Shown: positions 9,029 to 16,577 of the stretch, in pieces
How the letters are laid out: the number at the start of each line of letters is the position of its first letter
Numbering within the stretch: the stretch's first letter is position 1
From: CAZBWP01 sp964630265
GTDB lineage: Bacteria > Pseudomonadota > Alphaproteobacteria > Rhodospirillales > Defluviicoccaceae
Length of the DNA stretch: 27,321 bases
Assembly (NCBI GenBank): GCA_964630265.1
Contig: CAZVRW010000042.1
Span: 1 to 27,321, forward strand
Reading direction: 5' to 3'
Notes under the pieces: model-generated
Database searches by the model: none
The model's input: only the letters and a program-made list of their open reading frames with translations
What the model was told of the DNA's origin: nothing
Translations under genes and position numbers: made by a program

Positions 9029-9057
9029 ACTATTTCGTTTGGGGTTCCTCTCGGCAA
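9029..9057 (-). promoter_or_regulatory. Candidate sigma70-type promoter for DUF3141-phaEC
   Basis: On the minus strand, TTGCCG (9057-9052) and AATAGT (9034-9029) are separated by 17 bp, about 150 bp upstream of the DUF3141 start. Each hexamer matches consensus at four of six positions. The surrounding 248-bp gap is AT-richer than the genes. Weak on its own, but it is the best pair in this gap. Confidence 0.3.
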
Positions 9058-9123
9058 GAGTCGTTTTGATGAAATTTTTGCATTTCGTACGGTGACAGCC
9101 GATCCTTGGCCGCATCACACACG

Positions 9124-10515
9124 TTAGGAGGCGGGCTCCGCGGTTGCGGTGGTTGGCGGTCGATCCGGCGGCAGATGATCGTTCATTGCGGTGGACGCGA
9201 CGGGCTTCTCGTGAGCGACGTCCGCGGTTTCGGTGGCCGGCCCGTCGGGCGGCAACGTGGCGCGGCGCGCCTGGGCGATCTGAACAGCCGTATACCAGAC
9301 CAGGGTGAACGCCTGGATCGATTCTGGCGTGATGCGATCCTCGTCCAGGTCATGGAAAACCCTCTTGAAGATCGACATCAGCTCGTCGCGAACCGCATCC
9401 AGCTCCCTGGCCGTCGCCACCTTTTGCGCCCGCTCTGTCAACGCGATGATCTGGGCATTGTAGGTATCGGCCCGGTTCTTGGCGCGGCGATCCGCCATCA
9501 ACTTGACCTGCCAGAAAACGGAAACCAGGACCACACAGGCCGACAGCAGGAAGCCCATGGTCTCGGCATACTTGACCACGAACAGCGGCTGGTCCCGGCG
9601 GAAGAACGCCGCAGCACCGGCGTGGATCGGCACTCCCTGGTCGAACGGGTCGGACACGGAATCGATCAACGCCATGCGTGGATCCAAGGACTTGAGTTCG
9701 TGGCGGGCTTCGGAGAGAATCTTGACGATGTCATAGACGTCGTCGTCATCCACACTCGACGCGGCGACCAGAAGGGTGCGGATCCCGACCGAAGGAAGAT
9801 CCTTTGCCGGACTAGGTTTGTCGCCCGCGTAGGCCCCTTTGGGAATGATCACTGGATGCAAGGCGGGCGACTTCAGCCGCAGCGCCGCCGCTTGATCGAT
9901 CGGCAGCAGTTCGACGCGCGGATGGTCGAGGATGTTCTGGATGTGTGCGCTCCCCAGTGCCGCGACGCGAAAGTAGGCGTCCAGCCTGTCTTCCGCGAGG
10001 TAAGCCGCTGCCTCATTGGGCTGGACAGTGATTATTTTAACATCGTAGCGGTCGATTCCATAGTGCTTGAGCAGGCGCTCAAACAAAATGCGCGACATAT
10101 CGCCCTCGGGTGGCAGTCCAACGATGCGCCCACGCAAGTCAGCAATGCCGTTTAGGCCAAAATCTTTACGAGCTATAAGGTGGTAAACTGTCGGAAAAAG
10201 GAAATCAACGACGCCTGAGCCATTATCTAATTGAGTATTGCTGTCAATAAGGGCAAGCTGAACGGTTCCGTCCGCCAACAGCTCGATGTTTTCCTCAGAT
10301 CCGAAAGTCTCGATCACGCGAATTTTCAGCCGCGGCTGATTCTTCTCGACGGCATTGGCGAGAATGTTTGCGAACGCGTATGACTCGCTGACCTTGCTTC
10401 CTGCAGCGAGGACGAGCGTGCGTTCGGCCCTGTGTTCTTCATGCCAGAGCCACGCGAAACCGGCGCTGACAACAACGCCTGCGGCAATGATAAACGGGAT
10501 CAGCTTCGAGCGCAT
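9124..10515 (-). CDS. TAXI-family TRAP-type solute-binding protein, membrane anchored
   Basis: A 463-residue protein of the TAXI family, the solute receptors of TRAP transporters. It begins with an uncleaved-looking hydrophobic segment (about residues 6-23). The binding domain (about 33-300) carries typical features: LVLAAGSKVSESYAFANIL, DGTVQLALID, LRGRIVGLPPEGD. Unlike a plain periplasmic receptor it has a second membrane segment (about 319-338) and then about 120 residues with a charged helical part and a Pro/Thr-rich end, presumably cytoplasmic. No TRAP membrane subunit gene is adjacent, so it may work with a permease elsewhere or as a sensor. The ligand is unknown. Part of the gene (roughly 10000-10300) is AT-richer than its surroundings. 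No clear ribosome site precedes the ATG at 10515, but the N-terminal membrane segment fits that start. Confidence 0.85.
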   Translation of the reverse strand: MRSKLIPFIIAAGVVVSAGFAWLWHEEHRAERTLVLAAGSKVSESYAFANILANAVEKNQPRLKIRVIETFGSEENIELLADGTVQLALIDSNTQLDNGSGVVDFLFPTVYHLIARKDFGLNGIADLRGRIVGLPPEGDMSRILFERLLKHYGIDRYDVKIITVQPNEAAAYLAEDRLDAYFRVAALGSAHIQNILDHPRVELLPIDQAAALRLKSPALHPVIIPKGAYAGDKPSPAKDLPSVGIRTLLVAASSVDDDDVYDIVKILSEARHELKSLDPRMALIDSVSDPFDQGVPIHAGAAAFFRRDQPLFVVKYAETMGFLLSACVVLVSVFWQVKLMADRRAKNRADTYNAQIIALTERAQKVATARELDAVRDELMSIFKRVFHDLDEDRITPESIQAFTLVWYTAVQIAQARRATLPPDGPATETADVAHEKPVASTAMNDHLPPDRPPTTATAEPAS

Positions 10516-10913
10516 GCGCGGTGTGGGCGTCCGTCCAAGGACGTGTCCGACCGGCTTGCCCTCGGCCGCACCGTCCCTCCTTGCGGCCGACGACCGCTGC
10601 CGCTGCGGGCTCCGCCGGCACGGCCCCGACCATCGATCGACACCGAGAATTATAGGGCGCGATTGCGATAAGACAATTTCAGAAATGTGACAACACTGCG
10701 CGGCGCCTCAGATATCACCTAAACATCATCGAAGGGCCACGGCAGTGTTACGTGTCCGGGCGATAGTGTAGAGCCTTAGGTGCGGGGCACCGCTTCGCCG
10801 GCCGACGGCACCGTACCGCTGCATCCTCCGCGCAGACTGGCGAAGGTGCGCCGCGCACCATCTCGACCCGCTCATCCGCGCATGACTTCCAGGCCCAACT
10901 GAAGGATTCCGAG
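10516..10913. other. Divergent regulatory region between TAXI and MaoC-Pta genes
   Basis: 398 bp separate two divergently transcribed genes. The half nearest the TAXI gene is GC-rich; 10640-10740 is AT-richer and carries the minus-strand promoter at 10649-10676. For the plus-strand MaoC-Pta gene I see only weak promoter candidates (such as TTGCGA near 10665), not enough to call. No credible gene lies here. Confidence 0.5.
10649..10676 (-). promoter_or_regulatory. Probable sigma70 promoter for the TAXI-protein gene
   Basis: On the minus strand, TTGTCT (10676-10671) is followed after 16 bp by a perfect TATAAT (10654-10649). It points toward the gene starting at 10515 and would give a leader of about 125 nt. 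This is the best-matching promoter in the window apart from the proV one. Confidence 0.5.
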
Positions 10914-12350
10914 ATGTCCAATTCGCCGCACGCGATAGGCGCACGTTTCGAGAACAAGACTTTCGATGAGATCGCCATCGGCGAGACGGCGAGTATGACC
11001 CGGGCGCTCGACAAGGGCGATGTCGAGACATACGCAGCGCTCACCGGCAACGTCAATCTCATCGACCTGGATCCCGGGCCGGCCGACACGTCCATGTTCG
11101 CCCAAGGCGGCGGACAGGCGGCCTGGGGGGCGGTCCTGTTCAGCACCCTGGCGGGGACGCAGCTGCCGGGCATCGGCTCGATCACAGAAAAAATAGACGT
11201 TCGCTTCTCGAGTCCCGCGGCGCTTGGCATTCCCGTCACGGCCACCGTCACGGTCATCGAAAAACGCCCGGAAACGGGGACCGTCATCCTGGCGTGTAGG
11301 GCAACCAATCCGGCGGGCGAGATCATCGTCGAAGGGACGGCTGAAGTTCGAACGCCATTGGCGAAGATGAACCATGCTCTCGAGGAACTGCCGCAGGTCC
11401 AGATCCGTCGAGATGACCGCTTCATGCAGCTGCTCAGCGAGTGCGAGTCGCTCCCGGCCATGTCATGCGCGGTCGCCCACCCGTGCAGCGTCGACGCGTT
11501 GGCGGGTGCCATCGATGCGGCCGAGAACGGGCTGATCGACCCGATCCTGGTCGGCCCCGAGCGGAAGATCCGTGAGGTCGCCGCCGAGGCGGGCATCGAC
11601 ATCTCTCCCTACCGGCTTGAAGCGACGGCCCACAGCCACGAGTCGGCCGAACGGTCGGTGGCGCTGGTCCGGGCCGGCGAGGCGGAGTTGCTGATGAAAG
11701 GCAGCCTGCACACCGACGAAATCCTGTCGGCGGTCGTCCATCGCGAGAATGGCCTCCGCACGGAACGCCGCCTCAGCCACTGTTTCATCATCGCCGTGCC
11801 GACCTATCCGCGGGTCATCATCGTCACCGATGCGGCCATCAACATTTCGCCGGATCTCGCCACCAAGCGGGACATCATCCAGAACGCCATCGAGGTTGCC
11901 CTGTCCCTCCGGGTCGATCAGCCCAAGGTTGCGATTCTGTCGGCGGTGGAGACGGTGACGACGCGAATTCCCTCGACCATCGAGGCGGGCGCGCTGTGCA
12001 AGATGGCGGAACGCGGGCAGATCACCGGTGGCATCCTCGACGGGCCGCTGGCGTTCGACAATGCGATCGACGTCCACGCCGCAGAGGTCAAGGGCATCAA
12101 ATCGCCTGTCGCAGGAAGTGCGGACATCCTGGTGGTGCCCGACCTGGAGGCCGGCAACATGCTGGCGAAGCAGCTCACCTTCATGGCCAACGCGGACGCC
12201 GCAGGCATCGTGTTGGGTGCCCGCGTGCCCATTGTGCTGACCAGCCGCGCCGACAGCGCCAAGGCGCGCCTCGCGTCCTGCGCCGTCGCCGTCCTCTACG
12301 CCGAAGCCCAACAACGGGGCATGGCCATGCTCAAGGCCGCAGCGGAGTAA
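10914..12350 (+). CDS. MaoC-phosphate acetyltransferase fusion; hydratase site altered
   Basis: A 478-residue fusion usually annotated as bifunctional enoyl-CoA hydratase/phosphate acetyltransferase. Residues about 10-150 are a MaoC-like hot-dog domain; about 160-478 are the phosphotransacetylase domain (acyl-CoA plus phosphate to acyl-phosphate), with conserved stretches such as ATAHSHESAERSVAL, MKGSLHTDEIL, ILSAVETVT and ILVVPDLEAGNMLAKQL. In active R-specific hydratases the motif is D-x4-H (GDxNPxH). Here it reads GNVNLIDLD: Asn46 replaces Asp and Asp51 replaces His, and the downstream AHGMWG-like segment reads GGQAAWG. The hydratase half is therefore probably inactive or altered, while Pta looks intact. 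The ATG has GAAGGA about 8 bases upstream. ackA follows after 6 bp, so the two form a Pta-AckA pair. Confidence 0.92.
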   Translation: MSNSPHAIGARFENKTFDEIAIGETASMTRALDKGDVETYAALTGNVNLIDLDPGPADTSMFAQGGGQAAWGAVLFSTLAGTQLPGIGSITEKIDVRFSSPAALGIPVTATVTVIEKRPETGTVILACRATNPAGEIIVEGTAEVRTPLAKMNHALEELPQVQIRRDDRFMQLLSECESLPAMSCAVAHPCSVDALAGAIDAAENGLIDPILVGPERKIREVAAEAGIDISPYRLEATAHSHESAERSVALVRAGEAELLMKGSLHTDEILSAVVHRENGLRTERRLSHCFIIAVPTYPRVIIVTDAAINISPDLATKRDIIQNAIEVALSLRVDQPKVAILSAVETVTTRIPSTIEAGALCKMAERGQITGGILDGPLAFDNAIDVHAAEVKGIKSPVAGSADILVVPDLEAGNMLAKQLTFMANADAAGIVLGARVPIVLTSRADSAKARLASCAVAVLYAEAQQRGMAMLKAAAE

Positions 12351-12356
12351 CGGGTC

Positions 12357-13553
12357 ATGCAGGACGGCATCCTGGTTCTCAACGCCGGGTCCTCGAGCAT
12401 CAAATTCGCGGTGTTCGCGGCCGGACGCGACGCCGAGCCCACGCTCCTGTTCCGGGGACAGATGGAAGGGATCGGCAGCGATCCCGAGTTTGCGGTGAAG
12501 AACCCCGCTGGCGAAACCATCTTCGAACATGACGAGTGGCCGCGAGGGTCGACCCTGACCCACCTGGGCGCCACCCGCTTCATTCTGGACCAGCTGAATG
12601 ACCGCGGCGACGAGATCCACATCATCGGCGCCGGCCATCGCGTCGTCCACGGTGGCCTTGATTTCGTCGGTCCCGTTACCGTGTCGCCGCAGGTGATTGA
12701 GTCACTGGAGGCGCTCGTCCCGCTGGCGCCGCTGCATCAACCCCACAATCTCGCCGCCATCCGCGCCGTGTCCGAACTCGACCCGGCGATGCCGCAAGTA
12801 GCCTGTTTCGACACTGCCTTCCACGCGACGCAGCCGCGGGTCGCCAAGCTGTTCGCGCTGCCTTGGGAACTGACGGACTCCGGCATCCGCCGTTACGGTT
12901 TCCATGGCCTGTCATACGAATATATTGCTCGGCAGTTGGTCGACCTGCCGGGCGGCGTTCGCCGCGCCGTCGTTGCGCACCTGGGCTCCGGCGCCAGCAT
13001 GTGCGCCATCCGCGACGGCAAAAGCATGGACAGCACCATGGGCTTCACGGCCGTCGATGGCCTGCCCATGGGCACCCGCTCGGGCGCCCTCGACCCGGGC
13101 GTGCTGCTCCATCTCATGCAGGAGCTGCACTATGACGCACCGATGATCGAGACGCTGCTGTACAAGCAGTCCGGGCTGCTGGGGGTCTCGGGCGTGTCCA
13201 ACGACATGCGCGATCTGCAGGCGAGCCACGATCCCAGAGCGGACGACGCTGTCGATCTCTTCGTCTACCAAGTGAGCAAGAATGTTGGCGCGTTGGCGGT
13301 TGCCCTCGGAGGGATCGACGCCCTCGTGTTCACTGCGGGCATCGGCGAGAACGATCGACGGATCCGTAAACGCGTGTGCGACGCCGTTGCGTGGCTCGGC
13401 ATCCGGCTCGATGCCGACGCCAATGAGCGTAACGGCCCGTGCATCACGGAGACCGGAAGTTCCGTATCCGCCTGGGTCATCCCGACCGATGAAGAACGGA
13501 TGATCGCGTCACACACCCAAAGGCTCGTCAGCCGAGCGGAAGCTGCCGAGTAG
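12357..13553 (+). CDS. ackA: Acetate/propionate kinase AckA
   Basis: A 398-residue acetokinase that interconverts acyl-phosphate plus ADP and carboxylate plus ATP, completing the pathway started by the upstream Pta domain. Family motifs are all present: ILVLNAGSSSIKF at the N terminus, CFDTAFH, RYGFHGLSYEYIA, the phosphate-binding AHLGSGASMCAI, then GFTAVDGLPMGTRSGALDPG and FTAGIGEND near the C terminus. Length is normal. The start lies 6 bp after the fusion gene's stop, with GGAG inside the end of that gene serving as the ribosome site. Substrate could be acetate, propionate or longer acids; sequence alone does not decide. Confidence 0.96.
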   Translation: MQDGILVLNAGSSSIKFAVFAAGRDAEPTLLFRGQMEGIGSDPEFAVKNPAGETIFEHDEWPRGSTLTHLGATRFILDQLNDRGDEIHIIGAGHRVVHGGLDFVGPVTVSPQVIESLEALVPLAPLHQPHNLAAIRAVSELDPAMPQVACFDTAFHATQPRVAKLFALPWELTDSGIRRYGFHGLSYEYIARQLVDLPGGVRRAVVAHLGSGASMCAIRDGKSMDSTMGFTAVDGLPMGTRSGALDPGVLLHLMQELHYDAPMIETLLYKQSGLLGVSGVSNDMRDLQASHDPRADDAVDLFVYQVSKNVGALAVALGGIDALVFTAGIGENDRRIRKRVCDAVAWLGIRLDADANERNGPCITETGSSVSAWVIPTDEERMIASHTQRLVSRAEAAE

Positions 13554-13597
13554 GGCTGCTTCTCCAACCAATACCAGCAAGACAGGGGATCGATTCC

Positions 13598-14428
13598 ATG
13601 ACCGACCAGGAATCACCGGAAGAATATTTTGACAGATTGCGGAAGCACATTGAGGGTCCGGATGGCGCCCTTGAAGGGAAGAAGGCGCTCGTTCTCGGCA
13701 TCGCCAATGATCAATCGATTGCGTATGGCTGCGCTTTGGCGTTCCGTGCGTTCGGTGCCGATGTCGCGATGACCTACCTCAACGAGAAAACAAAAAAATA
13801 TACACAGCCGCTTGCCGACAGACTCAATGCAGGGATGTATCTGCCGTGCGATGTCAGCCAAGACGGTCAACTGGAGGCGGTATTCGCAGAGATCGAGCGC
13901 AATTGGGGCAAGCTTGATATCGCGTTGCATTCTATTGCGTTCGCGCCGAAAGAAGATTTGCACGGTCGGGTTGTCGATTGCTCCCGCGACGGTTTCCTGA
14001 AGGCCATGGATATCTCATGCCATTCTTTCATTCGGATGGCAAAACTCGCGGAACCCTTGATGGAAACCGACGGCGGCGTGCTGATTACGATGACGTATTA
14101 TGGCGCTGAACGGGTTATTGAACATTATAACGTGATGGGTCCCGTCAAGGCGGCTCTGGAGGCTTCCGCTCGCTATTTGGCGGCCGAGTTGGGCCCGAAG
14201 AACATTCGCGTCCACCCGGTATCGCCCGGCCCCATCAGGACCCGCGCGGCATCGGGCATCAGTGGCTTCGACGAACTCATGGAGCAGGCTGCTGCCCGCG
14301 CGCCTCGACGGGCACTTTGCACGATCGAGGATGTCGGCGTTGCGACCGCCTTCTTGGCAAGCGACTATGCCAAACTCATTACGGGAGATACGATGTATAT
14401 CGATGGAGGGTACCACATCGTGGCGTAG
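13598..14428 (+). CDS. fabI: Enoyl-[acyl-carrier-protein] reductase (NADH) FabI
   Basis: A 276-residue short-chain dehydrogenase-type enoyl-ACP reductase, which reduces trans-2-enoyl-ACP in the last step of fatty acid elongation. The nucleotide-binding segment is LVLGIANDQSIAYGCA. The catalytic set is intact: Tyr167 (in YYGAER), Tyr177 and Lys184 (in YNVMGPVK), matching the spacing of E. coli Tyr146/Tyr156/Lys163. SPGPIRTRAASGI follows. It has about 20 extra N-terminal residues compared with the E. coli enzyme. A ribosome site AGGGGA precedes the ATG. It lies 44 bp after ackA and is likely in the same operon, perhaps as a second FabI besides a housekeeping copy. Base composition is clearly lower in GC than its neighbours, for example the A-rich stretch near 13785-13805. 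Confidence 0.94.
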   Translation: MTDQESPEEYFDRLRKHIEGPDGALEGKKALVLGIANDQSIAYGCALAFRAFGADVAMTYLNEKTKKYTQPLADRLNAGMYLPCDVSQDGQLEAVFAEIERNWGKLDIALHSIAFAPKEDLHGRVVDCSRDGFLKAMDISCHSFIRMAKLAEPLMETDGGVLITMTYYGAERVIEHYNVMGPVKAALEASARYLAAELGPKNIRVHPVSPGPIRTRAASGISGFDELMEQAAARAPRRALCTIEDVGVATAFLASDYAKLITGDTMYIDGGYHIVA

Positions 14429-14781
14429 CGCTCCGGTGAGCGAACGCCGCTGGTTGCCCACGCTGCAAGACCGAGAGAAATCCCTTCGGCGAGTCACCTC
14501 AAAGCCTCGTCGAAAGGGCCTGGATTGTCATCGTGTCGAGTCCGCGCCGCCCGGCGTGACCAAGGATCGGCATCGGCGCCGGCCAACGCCCGTCCTGAAC
14601 AGACCGATCGGTTCGCACTGCCTTGGCCTGCCGCTCCGCATCCACCCCGAGCGTCCGTTCCAACTTGGACCTCCCTCGAATTGGTGGACACCTTTGCTTA
14701 GCGCCGCGAGGGGCAGGGCGACTGCGTTAGGTGGTGTAGCCGCTGCTGAGGCGGCGCGGTATCCAGGCGGGCCGGCCCGCC
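14429..14781. other. Intergenic region after fabI
   Basis: About 350 bp between convergent genes (fabI on plus, GNAT gene on minus). I see no credible gene. A small imperfect hairpin (CGCTC/GAGCG) follows the fabI stop, and an 18-bp GC-rich palindrome abuts the GNAT stop (listed separately). The stretch around 14670-14700 (GGTGGACACC) vaguely recalls an insertion-sequence end, but there is no transposase frame. Confidence 0.4.
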
Positions 14782-14782
14782 T
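14765..14782. terminator. 18-bp perfect palindrome at the end of the GNAT gene
   Basis: AGGCGGGCCGGCCCGCCT is fully self-complementary and touches the minus-strand stop codon at 14784-14782. No T tract follows on either strand, so termination is an inference from position between convergent genes. Confidence 0.35.
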
Positions 14783-15336
14783 CAGGCGTGCGGCAGGGTG
14801 GCGTTGCCGGAGCCGAGCCAGCGTTGCATGAAGACCACGTCGAGCCAACGGCCGAACTTGAACCCGACGGCATCGAGCGTGCCGGTCTGCGTAAAGCCGA
14901 GCGCCGTGTGCAGGCCGATGGAGCGGTGGTTGGCGCTATCGCCGATGACGGCCACCATCTGGCGATAGCCGAGCGCCTCGCACTCATCGATCAGCCCGGC
15001 AAGCAGCCGCCGGCCCAGACCCCGCCCGATCATCTCGGGATGCACGTAGACGGAATCCTCGACCGTGTAGCGATAGGCCGAACGGGGCCTGAGGTACGAC
15101 GCGTAGGCGAACCCGGCCACGTGGCCACCGACGTCGGCCACCAGGAACGGCATGTTCTTGGCGCGACTGGCGTCGAAACGCTCGGTCATCTCCTGCAGAT
15201 CCGGCGGCTGCTCGTCGAACGTGCCCGTCCCGTGCAGGACGTGCTCGGCATAGATCGCCGAGACGGCGGCCAAATCCGCATAGCCGCCGCTCCGGAGCAG
15301 CGGTGCCGCCACCAGCGGTGGCGTCGTGATCGCCAT
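14782..15336 (-). CDS. GNAT N-acetyltransferase, phosphinothricin acetyltransferase-like
   Basis: A 184-residue GNAT-fold protein of the Pat/Bar/MddA group, which acetylates the amino group of phosphinothricin, methionine sulfoximine or related amino acids with acetyl-CoA. The acetyl-CoA loop is GRGLGRRLL in VHPEMIGRGLGRRLLAGL. Other family hallmarks are IYAEHVLHGTGTFDE near the N terminus, EDSVYVHP, and NHRSIGLHTALGFTQTG near the C terminus. Length is normal. The ATG at 15336 has a G-rich ribosome site just upstream and lies 24 bp after the amidohydrolase gene on the same strand, so the two may be co-transcribed. In most bacteria such proteins serve amino-acid detoxification rather than herbicide resistance; the true substrate is unknown. 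Confidence 0.88.
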   Translation of the reverse strand: MAITTPPLVAAPLLRSGGYADLAAVSAIYAEHVLHGTGTFDEQPPDLQEMTERFDASRAKNMPFLVADVGGHVAGFAYASYLRPRSAYRYTVEDSVYVHPEMIGRGLGRRLLAGLIDECEALGYRQMVAVIGDSANHRSIGLHTALGFTQTGTLDAVGFKFGRWLDVVFMQRWLGSGNATLPHA

Positions 15337-15360
15337 TCGGATCCCCCCGCCTCAGACCGG

Positions 15361-16323
15361 TCAGCCGGCCGCCAGGACCGCCGGCTCGATGGCCGCGAGA
15401 CCGCCGATCAGTTCGGCGACGTGCTGCTTGATCTGCGACAACGCCGGCTTCGGCTCGACCCCCACCTCATCCATGTACAGCGCACGGTTGATTTCGATCT
15501 GCAGTGCGTGGACGCCTCGCCGCGGCCTGCCATAGTGGCGCGTGGTGAAGCCGCCGGCATAGGGCATGTTGCGGCGCACCGTATAGCCCAGGCCCTGCAA
15601 CAACCGCTCGGCGGTGTCGATGATCGCCGGCGCGCAGGACACGCCGAAGCGGTCGCCGAGGACGAAATCGACGCGACGCAGACCCGAGTCGCTGTCCATC
15701 GGGCCGCCGATCGACGGCATCGAGTGGCAGTCGACCAAAAGACAGGCCCCGAAGATGGCGACCGTCTCCTCGGTCATCCGCAGCAGCATCGCGTGATAGG
15801 GATCATAGTGCCGTTCGATCCGCCGCCTGACCTCGCCGAATGCGAGCTTGCCGCGATAGATCTCCTCGCCGCTGGTCACCACCCGGGCGATGGTGCCAAG
15901 GCCCGCGGCAACCCGCGGCGAGGTGACATTGGCGTCGGCGGGCAGCGGGCCGTCGAACATCGACGGATCCAGTTCGAAACGTTCGCGGTTCGGATCGACA
16001 TAGGATCGAGGGAACAGCGCCTTCAGCAGCGGTGCCCCATGCTCCGCGGCAGCACCGAACAGGCGGTCGATGAACGCATCCTCCGACCGGCGCAGGGTCA
16101 GCAGGTCGAGCTGCGACGCCGCCAGGAACTCCGGGTCATAATCATGGCCGCTGTGTGGCGAAGCGAACACCAGCGGCGCCGTACGCTGACGCGGCTGCAC
16201 CACCGCGATCGGCGACTGGCAGTCGACGGCGGTGTCGCCGTCGGACGACGAGAGGGCGTCGTTGGGGGCCACGGGTCTCTCCGGCATCGATCGGGCCATG
16301 GACGCAAGGCTCGATACGATCAT
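15361..16323 (-). CDS. N-formylglutamate amidohydrolase family protein
   Basis: This protein matches the N-formylglutamate amidohydrolase family, which hydrolyses N-formyl-L-glutamate to formate and glutamate at the end of one histidine degradation route and has uncharacterised relatives. Visible conserved parts are VFASPHSGHDY (metal-binding His region), RRSEDAFID, FPRSYVDPNRE, LLVDCHSMPS with a second metal-binding His, and HALQIEINRALYMDE. No other hut gene is near, so a role in histidine breakdown is not supported by context. The start is uncertain: ATG at 16323, 16299 or 16287 are all possible and none has a clear ribosome site; a TTG at 16353 is less likely. The first roughly 50 residues are poorly conserved. 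The GNAT gene follows after 24 bp. Confidence 0.85.
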   Translation of the reverse strand: MIVSSLASMARSMPERPVAPNDALSSSDGDTAVDCQSPIAVVQPRQRTAPLVFASPHSGHDYDPEFLAASQLDLLTLRRSEDAFIDRLFGAAAEHGAPLLKALFPRSYVDPNRERFELDPSMFDGPLPADANVTSPRVAAGLGTIARVVTSGEEIYRGKLAFGEVRRRIERHYDPYHAMLLRMTEETVAIFGACLLVDCHSMPSIGGPMDSDSGLRRVDFVLGDRFGVSCAPAIIDTAERLLQGLGYTVRRNMPYAGGFTTRHYGRPRRGVHALQIEINRALYMDEVGVEPKPALSQIKQHVAELIGGLAAIEPAVLAAG

Positions 16324-16471
16324 TTGGTTACAGGGACGCGACGCGTCTGACAACGTTCGTATTTCAACATGGGGCCGGCCGCGGCGCGGGCAAGCGGCGG
16401 GTCGGGGTTCTTGCCAAGCGGGCGCCGGCCGATTATGAAGTTTTCTCGTCGGCGCCGATGGATGCCGTGGC

Positions 16472-16546
<75 letters not shown>

Positions 16547-16577
16547 TCCATCGCCCACGCCCCCAACCGTCCCGCCT

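Noticed and set aside
5990..9127. A 1045-codon open frame on the plus strand opposite DUF3141 and phaE
   Set aside because: It is fully antisense to two well-supported genes, with an Arg/His/Asp-rich composition typical of the complementary frame of GC-rich coding DNA. No domain is visible.
11463..12650. A 395-codon minus-strand frame opposite the Pta domain and ackA start
   Set aside because: It spans two genes with strong sense-strand motifs, so it is a compositional shadow.
14660..14710. Possible insertion-sequence end (GGTGGACACC region)
   Set aside because: There is no partner inverted repeat, no target duplication and no transposase frame, so the resemblance is too slight.
14788..16350. 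A 520-codon plus-strand open frame opposite the GNAT and amidohydrolase genes
   Set aside because: It is antisense to two genes with clear family motifs and shows a low-complexity Arg/His/Asp composition.
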